Origin: Cellulophaga algicola DSM 14237
GTDB taxonomy: Bacteria > Bacteroidota > Bacteroidia > Flavobacteriales > Flavobacteriaceae
Assembly: GCF_000186265.1 (NCBI RefSeq)
Contig: NC_014934.1
Coordinates: 1,240,001-1,304,000, forward strand
Length of the DNA stretch: 64,000 nucleotides
Direction: 5' to 3'
The position numbers and the translations under genes are program-made. Of this stretch, positions 1 to 7,694 are shown piece by piece (position 1 is the stretch's first letter; the number at the start of each line of letters is the position of its first letter). The notes below the pieces were generated by a model that did not search any database, was not told the DNA's origin, and was given only the letters and a program-made list of their open reading frames with translations.

Positions 1-1320
1 TAGACTATAATTCTGCATACGCTGATCTTCTAAGCGTCTGTTTTTGTTTCTTTTAGAATCAATTCCCCCCTTTGTTTCGCGTGTAACTTCAGCTAAAAAG
101 CTCGTAACTTTACCATCAGTAATAGTAAAATCTCCTGACTCCATATCTTCACCATCTACCATTTCACTTTGCAATGCAAATCTATTTTCCCTATCATCCC
201 TCCAATTATATATAGTCTTTATGAAAAGTTTATTATTCGCATCAATTTTATAATCCATATTGGCAGAAAAGCTACGTCTAATACGTTGTACCAAGTACTC
301 TCTTTGCTCAAATACATTTGTATAAGGATCAACATCAACTTCTTCTAAAACTGGTTCTCCATCACTGTCATCAACTCCTGAATAATATTCAAATTCATCC
401 GTCCACTCTGCTTCAACATTATCAGAACCAAAATCATTATCATTATAAGATGCAGATAACATCCAACCAAATTTTCCATCTTTACTTCTATCGCCAAGTA
501 AAAATGATCCGTTGATAATGGGTTTATTGGTAATAACATTTATACCAGAACCCGCAGTTGCAGATAATCTAAAACCTTGAGGAGAAGTTCTTGTTACCAA
601 ATTAATAGATCCACCAAGCGCATCGGCATCCATATCGGGAGTAACAGCTTTACTCACTTCAATAGTTTGAATCATATCTGAAGGAATTAAATCCATCTGT
701 ACATTTCTATTATCACCTTCCGCAGAAGGAACACGACTACCATTTAAAGTAACTGAATTTAATTGTGGAGATAAACCACGAATAATCACATTACGAGCCT
801 CCCCTTGATCTACTTGCATGGTAATACCTGGAATACGCTTTACTGCATCTCCAATATTAGCATCTGGAAATTTCCCAATCTGATCGGTAGAAACCACATT
901 GGTAATATTCATATTATTTTTTTGAGTATTCAATGCCTTAGCCTGACTACTTACACCATAACTTACCACTTCTACACCTTCTAGCTCTAAACTTTTTGGC
1001 TCAATAAAAACCTCAATAGAAGTAGTTCTACCTTCCATTATTACAATATCTTGGTCTACATTAGCGTATCCTAAATAAGTAACAGACACTTTATACGCGC
1101 CTACTGGAATTTCTACAAGCGAAAAATGACCATCAAAATCTGATGTAGTTCCTTTTTTTAAAGAAGAGATTATGACTGTTGCACCTGGAACACTCAACCC
1201 ATCTTCATCTGAGATTGCCCCTTCTAAATTACCATTTTGCGCTTGAATAGCAGCACTACTACAAGCAACAAATAGTAATAATAAAATTAATTTTAGAGAA
1301 TAATTCGTTTTCATTTTCAT
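1..1320 (-). CDS. TonB-dependent outer-membrane receptor, 5' part (runs off the window)
   Basis: Read on the minus strand from ATG 1318-1320 (or the in-frame ATG 1312-1314), the frame is open to the window edge, about 440 codons. It starts with a signal peptide (hydrophobic LILLLLFVACSSAA stretch, then IQAQ). A carboxypeptidase-regulatory-like beta-sandwich follows, with the family pattern GAT..I..SLKKGTTSDFDGHF. Next comes a plug domain with the segments IGKFPDANIGDAVKRIPGI and VIIRGLSPQLNSVTLNG, then the start of the barrel. This is the usual build of a Bacteroidota TonB-dependent receptor that imports a large substrate across the outer membrane. The C-terminal barrel is missing, so the substrate cannot be inferred. 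The TPR/LuxR regulator gene lies directly upstream on the same strand, a common receptor-regulator pairing, so receptor expression may depend on that now broken gene. Confidence in the family is high. Confidence 0.93.
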   Translation of the reverse strand, partial: MKMKTNYSLKLILLLLFVACSSAAIQAQNGNLEGAISDEDGLSVPGATVIISSLKKGTTSDFDGHFSLVEIPVGAYKVSVTYLGYANVDQDIVIMEGRTTSIEVFIEPKSLELEGVEVVSYGVSSQAKALNTQKNNMNITNVVSTDQIGKFPDANIGDAVKRIPGITMQVDQGEARNVIIRGLSPQLNSVTLNGSRVPSAEGDNRNVQMDLIPSDMIQTIEVSKAVTPDMDADALGGSINLVTRTSPQGFRLSATAGSGINVITNKPIINGSFLLGDRSKDGKFGWMLSASYNDNDFGSDNVEAEWTDEFEYYSGVDDSDGEPVLEEVDVDPYTNVFEQREYLVQRIRRSFSANMDYKIDANNKLFIKTIYNWRDDRENRFALQSEMVDGEDMESGDFTITDGKVTSFLAEVTRETKGGIDSKRNKNRRLEDQRMQNYSL

Positions 1321-1335
1321 TGGTTATTTAGTTCT

Positions 1336-1343
1336 CAAAAATA
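1336..1343 (-). promoter_or_regulatory. candidate -7 promoter box for the TonB receptor gene
   Basis: The minus strand reads TATTTTTG, matching the Bacteroidota TAnnTTTG -7 box, 16 bases before the receptor ATG at 1320. No convincing -33 TTG element was found at the right distance, so this is only a candidate. Confidence 0.35.
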
Positions 1344-1481
1344 TGTATATCAAGCACATAGCATGTTTATTTAATGAAAACAAAAAGGAAAGAAAATCAG
1401 AAAAACAAGGAAACAAGTAGGCAACAATAAAGGTTAATTTACATTGCGGCAACCCTTTGTAAATATTGGCTCAATAAAGCA

Positions 1482-2876
1482 CTAAAATGAATGTAAAAAA
1501 GCACTTAATTCTTGCTTAGAATCTATGGGTAATTTTTTTCTAAGTCGATATCTAGAAACACGAACACTATCTGGTGTAAGCCGTAAAATAGATGCTATTT
1601 CTTTTGAGGAAAGGTTTAAACGCAATAAAATACTCAACCTCAATTCTGAAGGAGATAAAGAACCAGTTACCAATTTATTTATTTTCTGAATATACTCTGG
1701 ATGAATTTCTTTAAACAAAATCATAAACTCATCCCACTCATCTTCTTGTGATAAATTGAAATCTATTTCTTTAATCAATCCCATAAGTTTTCTTTTCAAA
1801 TCTACATTAGACCGATCCAAACAGTTCTTTAATGTGTGTGATAAATTAGAAAGCATTTTGTTTTTTTGCGATAGATGCAAACTATATCTAGAAAGTGACG
1901 TATTTTTTAAACGCACTTCTGTTTGCAGACTAAGCTCATCAGATTGAATTTTATCTAATTTTACTTTTAATAATTGCTGCTTAAGCAATGCTTCTTTCTG
2001 TGAATTTTTCCGTTTCTTCTGGAGGTAGACATACCACAAAATCATAAAAATAAGGAAGACTAAAATTAAACCCACTAATAAGGTTTTCTGTGCATTATCT
2101 ACCTTGCTATTTTGTAACAAGGCTTGAATTTGCGTTTCTTTTTCTTTAGTTGCATATATAACTTGAAGTGCTCTTGCCTGATTAGAATTTTCAAGTTTTC
2201 TATTTTCTTTATCTACTTCTAAAAACCTATTTAAATTAGCATACGCTTTATCTAAATCTTCAAGTAATTGGTAATTTTCAGCAAGGTCTTTATAAGCACT
2301 TGCCTCCTCTTTTTTATTACGGATAGCTTTTGCAACAGTCAGTGATTTATTGGTATAATATAATCCCTGATCTAAAACACCCGTTTTACGGTTCACATCT
2401 CCTAAATTATTTAAGATGTTTGCTAGCCGAGCATCAAATTCTCCGGTATGATGGTGTAAAGATTTTTTAAAATAGTGCAACGCTGTAGTAAACTTTTCCA
2501 AGTCTTCATAAATACTTCCAATATTTTCATTTACTCTTGAAAGTCCTTCAGCATCTTCCAGTACGGTGTATAGTCCTAAACTTTCCTGCTGTAGCTTAAG
2601 AGCTTCTGCATAATTCTTCTTCTTTTCAAAACAGACTCCTAAATTACTTTTTAAAGATGCTAAATATGAACTAGAATTTAATTTCGTAGCTGCTACAATT
2701 CCTTTTTCAAAATAATTTTTCGCAGTGTTATAGTCCTTTAAATTTAAATGGACTTCACCTAAGTTATCTATTAAATTAAGGTATAATGTATCGTGATTTT
2801 TACCCCCTAAAAGCAACACTCCTTTATTAAATTGATTTATTGCTTCTGCATAGACCCCATTCTCTTGGCAGAATAT
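1482..2876 (-). pseudogene. TPR/LuxR-type transcriptional regulator, C-terminal part, split by an insertion sequence
   Basis: Reading from the insertion junction at 2876, this encodes the last ~460 residues of a regulator. Counted from the GTG codon at 2819, several TPR-like helical repeats fill residues 10-210, a single membrane segment lies at about 247-266 (LLVGLILVFLIFMILWYVYL) and is followed by basic residues and a coiled coil. A LuxR-type helix-turn-helix ends the protein (LSPSELRLSILLRLNLSSKE). Proteins with a periplasmic TPR sensor, one membrane helix and a cytoplasmic LuxR HTH are common beside TonB receptors in Flavobacteriia. The matching N-terminus is at 4288-4490. Joining both parts after removing the insertion and one copy of the 8-bp duplication keeps the frame (...ELGIF-CQENGVYAEA...), giving about 529 residues. 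The fragment could still be made from internal starts, but it would lack its export signal. Confidence 0.85.
2869..2876. repeat. 8-bp target-site duplication, left copy (CAGAATAT)
   Basis: CAGAATAT directly precedes the left inverted repeat of the insertion sequence. The identical octamer occurs at 4288-4295 just outside the right end. Eight-base duplications are typical of ISL3-family elements. Confidence 0.9.
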
Positions 2877-2933
2877 GGGTCAAACGTAAAACTTGGGGAG
2901 AAACTTTATCTTTGACAAAAAAGTGTTTAGATT

Positions 2934-3275
2934 TTGGATATAGAATTAGTGCGGTATTTGTTGCCGGAAGGCGTATTGGATTACTTTGAAATTGTAAGCC
3001 ATCAATCATCAGAAGGTAAGGTTCATTTTTACTTAGAAGAAAAGAACGTGCTACCCAAAGAGCACCAAACAGAATTAGCCCATTCCAAAGGCTTCTTACC
3101 GGAGATAACAGTTGAGGACTTCCCTCTAAGAGGTAAATCGGTACTGCTCCATATAAAGCGTAGGCGCTGGACTCTTATGGATACGGGAAAAATTATAAAA
3201 AGAGATTGGGGTTTAATAGCAAAAGGCACTCGGATAACCAGCGAATTTGCCTCTTTTTTAAAAGGTATCGCTTGA
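2934..3275 (+). CDS. ISAon1-type transposase N-terminal-region protein (orfA)
   Basis: A 113-residue protein starting at TTG 2934 and ending at TGA 3275. It resembles the short proteins labelled ISAon1 family transposase N-terminal region, with a start like LVRYLLPEGVLDYFE and a basic stretch (LLHIKRRRWTLMDTGK) that would suit DNA binding. The downstream DDE frame lies in the +1 frame relative to this one and is open from about 3265, so the two products may be joined by frameshifting or made separately. No ATG lies upstream in frame within the element. Family assignment is by recall of the typical N-terminal pattern. Confidence 0.8.
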   Translation: MDIELVRYLLPEGVLDYFEIVSHQSSEGKVHFYLEEKNVLPKEHQTELAHSKGFLPEITVEDFPLRGKSVLLHIKRRRWTLMDTGKIIKRDWGLIAKGTRITSEFASFLKGIA

Positions 3276-3405
3276 CAATCATGCCGTAAGCGCTAAACGG
3301 TTTGGCGACTATTATAAAATTAATGGCAAAGCCCTACAGTATCACTACAAAAACCATCTTAGCGACTTCAAGGATTGGCCCCAAAAGGAACATTCACAAA
3401 AGTGG

Positions 3406-4254
3406 TTGCTCTTTGGAAAAAATTTAGGTTACTATTTAAGTTTAGATGAAACCTCTTTGTCCAACGGTGAACTCTACACGATTCTAACCAATAAAGGCGC
3501 TAACGGAAAGAAAGGTAGCATAGTGGCCATTGTCAAGGGAACCAAAGCGGATGACGTCATCAGTGTGCTTAATAAAATCCCTGTGGAAAGACGAAATATA
3601 GTCAAAGAAGTTACTGTCGATATGGCTGGAAATATGAATTTGATCGCTAAAAAATGTTTCCCCAGAACAGAGATCGTGACCGATAGATTCCATGTTCAAA
3701 AATTAGCCTCAGAAGCAGTCCAAGAAGAACGTATCCGATTAAGATGGGAAGTTATAGAAATAGAAAACAAAGCCATTGAAGAAGCTCGAAAAACAGAAAA
3801 AACACATAGACCAGAAATTCTCGCTAACGGAGATACCCATAGACAGTTGCTGGCCAGAAGTCGATATGTATTATTTAAACCAAAGACCAAATGGACTGCA
3901 GGACAAATAGAAAGAGCGGAAATATTGTTTCGACTTTACCCAACTATTGAAAAAGCCTATAAGTTGGCCCAAGCATTAAGCTATATCTATGAAAATAATA
4001 CGAATAAGGATGTAGCAAGACTAAAATTGGCACAGTGGTATAACGAAGTAGAAAACTCAAATTTTAAGTCGTTCAACACCATTGCAAGGTCTATACAAAT
4101 GCATTACAAACCAATTTTGAACTATTTTAATAACAGGAGCACCAATGCTTCCGCGGAATCCTTTAATGCTAAAATTAAAGAGTTCAGGACGATGTTTAGA
4201 GGCGTAAGAGATGTTAAGTTTTTCTTGTTTAGACTAACAAAATTATATGCCTAA
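3406..4254 (+). CDS. ISL3-family DDE transposase (orfB)
   Basis: From ATG 3406 this gives 282 residues, but the same frame is open upstream to about 3265 and encodes sensible transposase sequence (DNHAVSAKRFGDYYKING...). The annotated start is therefore only the first ATG and the true product is probably longer, reached by another start codon or by a +1 shift from the preceding ORF. Likely catalytic residues are the Asp of SLDETS (about residue 14), the Asp of VTDRFHV (about 93) and the Glu of NASAESFN (about 251), as in the DDE_Tnp_ISL3 fold. It catalyses cut-and-paste movement of the element. No internal stop is seen, so the element may still be active. Confidence 0.85.
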   Translation: MLFGKNLGYYLSLDETSLSNGELYTILTNKGANGKKGSIVAIVKGTKADDVISVLNKIPVERRNIVKEVTVDMAGNMNLIAKKCFPRTEIVTDRFHVQKLASEAVQEERIRLRWEVIEIENKAIEEARKTEKTHRPEILANGDTHRQLLARSRYVLFKPKTKWTAGQIERAEILFRLYPTIEKAYKLAQALSYIYENNTNKDVARLKLAQWYNEVENSNFKSFNTIARSIQMHYKPILNYFNNRSTNASAESFNAKIKEFRTMFRGVRDVKFFLFRLTKLYA

Positions 4255-4490
4255 TTTATCTCACTCCCCAAGAATATTCCTTGATCCCAGAATATCCCCA
4301 ATTCTAATCGAGCGTTTGCTATTGCGAAAGAGTTTTTAGAATGAAGTTCACTTTTAAGTTTCCCATTTAAAACAACAAAAGCTTTATCAATAGTATCTAA
4401 ACTACGATAATACCCTATTTCCTCTTGTGAGAAAATAGAACTTGTATAGCCTAATGAAAAAACTAAAAAGAAAATTATATTATTAAGCAC
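4251..4490 (-). pseudogene. N-terminal fragment of the split TPR/LuxR regulator
   Basis: Starts at GTG 4488-4490 and encodes a clear signal peptide (LNNIIFFLVFSLGYTSSIFSQ), then the first TPR helices, ending ...RLELGIF at the duplication 4288-4295. The last 12 codons and the stop are read from the insertion sequence and are not native. No ATG lies in the open frame upstream (stop at 4545-4547), so GTG is the best start. Alone, this fragment would be a short secreted peptide without the membrane anchor or DNA-binding domain. Confidence 0.85.
4288..4295. repeat. 8-bp target-site duplication, right copy (CAGAATAT)
   Basis: Second copy of the octamer at 2869-2876, just outside the right inverted repeat. 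Together they define the insertion exactly. Confidence 0.9.
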
Positions 4491-4583
4491 TGTTGCGAGG
4501 ATAAAAGTAATCTTGAAAAGTACTCGAATAGCATATCTTAAAGCTTATGGAACTATTATGTTATCGTAAAGTTTTATGACAAC

Positions 4584-4620
4584 GCAAAAACCCTTTATCG
4601 CTAATAAAAGCAATAAAGGG
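4584..4620 (-). terminator. intrinsic terminator after rpmA
   Basis: On the minus strand CCCTTTATTG and CGATAAAGGG (4611-4620 and 4591-4600) form a 9-10 bp stem with a short loop, followed by TTTTTGCG. It lies about 28 bases beyond the rpmA stop and closes the rplU-rpmA operon. Confidence 0.85.
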
Positions 4621-4648
4621 TATTTATTTTGTATAAAGAAATTATCTC

Positions 4649-4909
4649 TTAAGCTTCAAAAGGCTCAATTGAAACGAAAGATTTTCCTCCCGCTTTCTTT
4701 TGGAATTTCACGATACCATCTACACGAGCGTGTAAAGTATGATCTTTTCCTGCGTATACATTATCACCTGGATTGTGTCTTGTTCCACGCTGTCTAACAA
4801 GTATGTTACCAGCAATAGCAGCTTGACCACCAAAAATCTTAACACCTAAACGTTTTGATTCTGATTCTCTACCGTTTTTAGAACTACCTACACCTTTCTT
4901 ATGTGCCAT
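4649..4909 (-). CDS. rpmA: 50S ribosomal protein bL27
   Basis: 86 residues with the bL27 signature: N-terminal [20 protein letters not shown], then [20 protein letters not shown] and a [14 protein letters not shown] core. bL27 sits near the peptidyl-transferase centre of the large subunit. The N-terminus begins directly with MAHKKG, so there is no cleavable leader of the kind found in Firmicutes. The gene follows rplU with a 26-bp gap, the usual rplU-rpmA operon, and a strong terminator follows. Confidence 0.98.
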   Translation of the reverse strand: MAHKKGVGSSKNGRESESKRLGVKIFGGQAAIAGNILVRQRGTRHNPGDNVYAGKDHTLHARVDGIVKFQKKAGGKSFVSIEPFEA

Positions 4910-4935
4910 TTTGTTACGGTTTTATTTTGTTAAAA

Positions 4936-5583
4936 TTATGCTGGTTTCCCACCATCTAATTCATCTTGCCATTTTTTCAACTCATCCCATTTACCTTCAG
5001 CAGCTAATTTAGCTTGTGCAGGCCATGTATCAGTTACGTGGTTTCCACGAACGTCAGCGATGATTTCACCAATTTTTGCAGCATCAGTTTTTGCTAATTC
5101 AGCAAAAGTTGATATTCCTGCAGCGATTAGTGTTTCAGCAATTTTTGGCCCAATACCTTCAACTTTTTTCAAGTCGTCAGCTTTGTCAGTAGCTTTAGCG
5201 GCTGCTTTTTTAGGAGCGGCTTTAACAGCTTCTTTTTTAGGCTCAGTTTTCTTCTCTGCTTTCTTAGCACCTGAAGAAACTATGCTTTCAATTACTAATT
5301 CAGTTAAATACTGTCTGTGACCGTTTTTAACTTTGTAACCTTTACGTCTTTTTTTCTTAAAAACGATTACTTTGTCACCTTTAAGGTGCTTAATGACTTT
5401 TGCCTCAACAGCGGCTCCGTCTATAGCTGGGGCGCCAATAGTAATGTTGCTACCGTCTTCTAATAAAAGAACGTTGTCAAAAGTAACTTTACTTCCTTCT
5501 TCGTTCTGTAAACGGTGAACATACACTTTTTGGTCTTTCGCAACTTTAAATTGCTGCCCTGCTATCTCTACAATTGCGTACAT
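4936..5583 (-). CDS. rplU: 50S ribosomal protein bL21 with C-terminal helix-hairpin-helix extension
   Basis: Residues 1-100 are a standard bL21 (MYAIVEIAGQQFKVAKDQK..., ending in the basic KKKRRKGYKVKNGHRQ segment). The family is usually about 105 residues long; this protein has 215. A Lys/Ala-rich linker (about 110-135) leads to a helix-hairpin-helix-like domain (DDLKKVEGIGPKIAETLIAAGISTFAELA) and an acidic tail. Such extended bL21 proteins are, to my knowledge, frequent in Flavobacteriia. The extension looks like a nucleic-acid-binding fold, but its role is unknown to me. A promoter with a TATATTTG -7 box lies upstream, and rpmA is co-transcribed. Confidence 0.95.
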   Translation of the reverse strand: MYAIVEIAGQQFKVAKDQKVYVHRLQNEEGSKVTFDNVLLLEDGSNITIGAPAIDGAAVEAKVIKHLKGDKVIVFKKKRRKGYKVKNGHRQYLTELVIESIVSSGAKKAEKKTEPKKEAVKAAPKKAAAKATDKADDLKKVEGIGPKIAETLIAAGISTFAELAKTDAAKIGEIIADVRGNHVTDTWPAQAKLAAEGKWDELKKWQDELDGGKPA

Positions 5584-5637
5584 AGCTTGTGTTTGTTATT
5601 AATGAATATTTCATTACCTATTTTCAATAGGCGGGTG

Positions 5638-5667
5638 CAAATATACTGCTAAATACTTAACGAACAA
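5638..5667 (-). promoter_or_regulatory. rplU-rpmA promoter (Bacteroidota type)
   Basis: On the minus strand a -7 box TATATTTG (5638-5645) is preceded, after 19 bases, by TTG (5665-5667), a good match to the TTG-n19-TAnnTTTG promoter of Flavobacteria. It lies about 55 bases upstream of the rplU ATG. Confidence 0.65.
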
Positions 5668-5694
5668 GTGTTTTTACAGAAATTAACTGCAAAT

Positions 5695-6138
5695 TTATTT
5701 TAAATTATTAGAAGATTTGAATAATTGCATGAATGTTAAGGTAAGTACAACAGTTGTAGCAAAGCCCATAATAGCAACAGTAAAAAATAAAAGTCCTTCT
5801 CCTGTATGATAATTCTTAAACCAGACTTCTGAAAGTTGCGGTAAAAAATTTATATTAACCTCAGTTGCATAAAAAGCAAAGAAAACTGTAAAAACTAATG
5901 TTGCCATAAACCCCGTAATAATCCCAGCAGAAAATCCTTTCCTATAATCAAAGTTTTTACCCTCTTCAATCTTCGTATACCGTATCGCTTCAAAAATTCC
6001 AAAACCAGTAATAATTCCATTAAAAAGACTAAAAAACACATTAATATGTAGGTTAAATAAAGAAAGAATCAAAAAATAAGCAATTAGCGATCCACTTGTA
6101 GCAATACCGAATCTAACAGGGAGTGTAAATTTTTTCAT
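5695..6138 (-). CDS. DUF4199-family integral membrane protein
   Basis: 147 residues with four predicted membrane helices: about 9-30, 33-52, a third around 70-92 (AGIITGFMATLVFTVFFAFYA) and a fourth around 115-138. The topology and the FDYRKGFSAGIITG segment fit the DUF4199 family, which is abundant in Bacteroidota and has no known function. The gene stands alone, with rplU downstream and the divergent M16 gene upstream. Confidence 0.75.
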   Translation of the reverse strand: MKKFTLPVRFGIATSGSLIAYFLILSLFNLHINVFFSLFNGIITGFGIFEAIRYTKIEEGKNFDYRKGFSAGIITGFMATLVFTVFFAFYATEVNINFLPQLSEVWFKNYHTGEGLLFFTVAIMGFATTVVLTLTFMQLFKSSNNLK

Positions 6139-6343
6139 AGTATTTTTTTTTAGCTTGCTTAAATTAAGAAAAAAAAGTGATTCTAAAACATATTACACAT
6201 TAATAATCAGCCACTTAATTATATTTATAGAAAAAAAATCCACCGATGTGTAACATTTCGTCACATTATAACACCAATAGATCAAATCGGAAGTGATAAT
6301 TCTTAAACTTATCACTTTATAACTATCACATAACACTACTAAA

Positions 6344-7666
6344 ATGAAAAGAAGATTTATTCTAGCTGCATCACTTTGCATAGCTACTCTTGGAATGCAA
6401 GCCCAAGAAGTGGCTTTCGAGGAGTATGACTTAGAAAATGGGCTACACGTTATTCTACACCAAGACAATAGCGCACCATTAGTTACAACAGCTGTAATGT
6501 ACCACGTTGGCGCAAAAGACGAAGATCCAGAAAAAACAGGGTTTGCTCACTTTTTTGAGCACTTACTTTTCGAAGGGACAGAAAATATTGAACGCGGAAA
6601 ATGGTTTGAAATTGTAGCTTCTAATGGAGGCCAAAACAATGCTAACACCACACAAGACAGAACTTATTATTATGAAGTTTTCCCTTCTAATAACCTAGAA
6701 TTAGGATTGTGGTTAGAATCTGAACGCATGCTACACCCTATCATAAATAAAATTGGCGTAGATACACAAAAAGAAGTTGTACAAGAAGAGAAAAGAATAA
6801 GTTATGACAATGCACCTTATGGACATTGGAGAGAAGTAATGTCTAAAAACTTATTTAAAAACCACCCTTATCGCTGGCAAACAATAGGCTCCTTAGAGCA
6901 TTTAGCGAGTGCTACACTAGAAGATTTTAAAAAATTTAATAAGATATATTACATTCCCAACAACGCAGCCTTAGTCATTGCTGGTGATTTTGAGATTGAC
7001 GGTACAAAGAAAATGATTCAAGATTATTTTGGCGCTATACCTAAAGGTGCCCCTATAAAAAGATCATCTTTTAAAGAAGAACCCATCACAGAAACAATTA
7101 AAGCTGAATTTAGAGACCCTAACATTCAAATACCTTTAATTATGCTAGGTTATCGTACTCCAGAACAAACCAATAGAGAAGCTTATATCCTTGACATGAT
7201 CTCTACCGTTTTAAGTGACGGCAAGAGTTCTAGACTATACAAGAAGATTGTAGACCAAAAGAAAATGGCTTTACAAGTATTCGCCTTTAATGGCTCTCAA
7301 GAAGATTATGGCACGTATATCGTAGGCGGACTTCCTGTAGGAGAAAATTCGCTGGAAACAATTCAAAAAGAAATTGATGAAGAAATTGTAAAAATTCAAA
7401 CAGAATTAATTTCAGAAAATGAGTTCCAGAAGCTTCAGAATATTTTTGAAAATAATTTTGTAAATGCGAACTCAAGTGTTGAAGGTATTGCAAACTCATT
7501 AGTAAGAAACTATATGCTTTATGACGACACCAACCTAATCAATACGGAAATTGACATTTACAGATCAATTACCCGTGAAGAGCTTAGAGCGGTTGCAAAA
7601 AAATACCTAAACCCTAATCAAAGAGTTGTTTTAGAATATTTACCAGAAGAAAAACCTGCAAACTAA
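6344..7666 (+). CDS. M16-family zinc metalloprotease, catalytic subunit
   Basis: 440 residues with a signal peptide (to about residue 20, ...LGMQAQ). The inverted zinc motif HxxEH is visible as HFFEH at 69-73, and the downstream glutamate region QEEKRISYDNAPYG supplies the third metal ligand. The M16 N- and C-terminal halves are complete at this length. Proteins of this type degrade peptides in the periplasm. The next gene, 28 bp downstream, encodes an M16 protein without the zinc motif. Such active/inactive pairs are known to work as heterodimers, so I infer one complex. Confidence 0.93.
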   Translation: MKRRFILAASLCIATLGMQAQEVAFEEYDLENGLHVILHQDNSAPLVTTAVMYHVGAKDEDPEKTGFAHFFEHLLFEGTENIERGKWFEIVASNGGQNNANTTQDRTYYYEVFPSNNLELGLWLESERMLHPIINKIGVDTQKEVVQEEKRISYDNAPYGHWREVMSKNLFKNHPYRWQTIGSLEHLASATLEDFKKFNKIYYIPNNAALVIAGDFEIDGTKKMIQDYFGAIPKGAPIKRSSFKEEPITETIKAEFRDPNIQIPLIMLGYRTPEQTNREAYILDMISTVLSDGKSSRLYKKIVDQKKMALQVFAFNGSQEDYGTYIVGGLPVGENSLETIQKEIDEEIVKIQTELISENEFQKLQNIFENNFVNANSSVEGIANSLVRNYMLYDDTNLINTEIDIYRSITREELRAVAKKYLNPNQRVVLEYLPEEKPAN

Positions 7667-7694
7667 ATACTATCCTAAGATAAATTCAGCACAC

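Larger units (their letters stand above)
2877..4287 (+). mobile_element. ISL3/ISAon1-like insertion sequence (1411 bp)
   Basis: The ends are imperfect 24-bp inverted repeats, 2877-2900 and the complement of 4264-4287. Both begin GGnTCAA and both end in CTTGGGGAG at the same offset, with about 16 of 24 positions matching. The element is flanked by a perfect CAGAATAT duplication and carries two consecutive plus-strand reading frames, an N-terminal-region ORF and a DDE transposase ORF. It sits inside the TPR/LuxR regulator gene. The perfect duplication and easily aligned ends suggest a fairly recent insertion. Confidence 0.92.

Noticed and set aside
318-539. Small frames on both strands inside the TonB receptor gene
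   Set aside because: They lie inside the receptor reading frame, which has clear domain structure; they are shadows.
2827-3009. 60-codon minus-strand frame across the left insertion-sequence end
   Set aside because: It spans the regulator/insertion junction in a different frame from the regulator and has no features of a protein.
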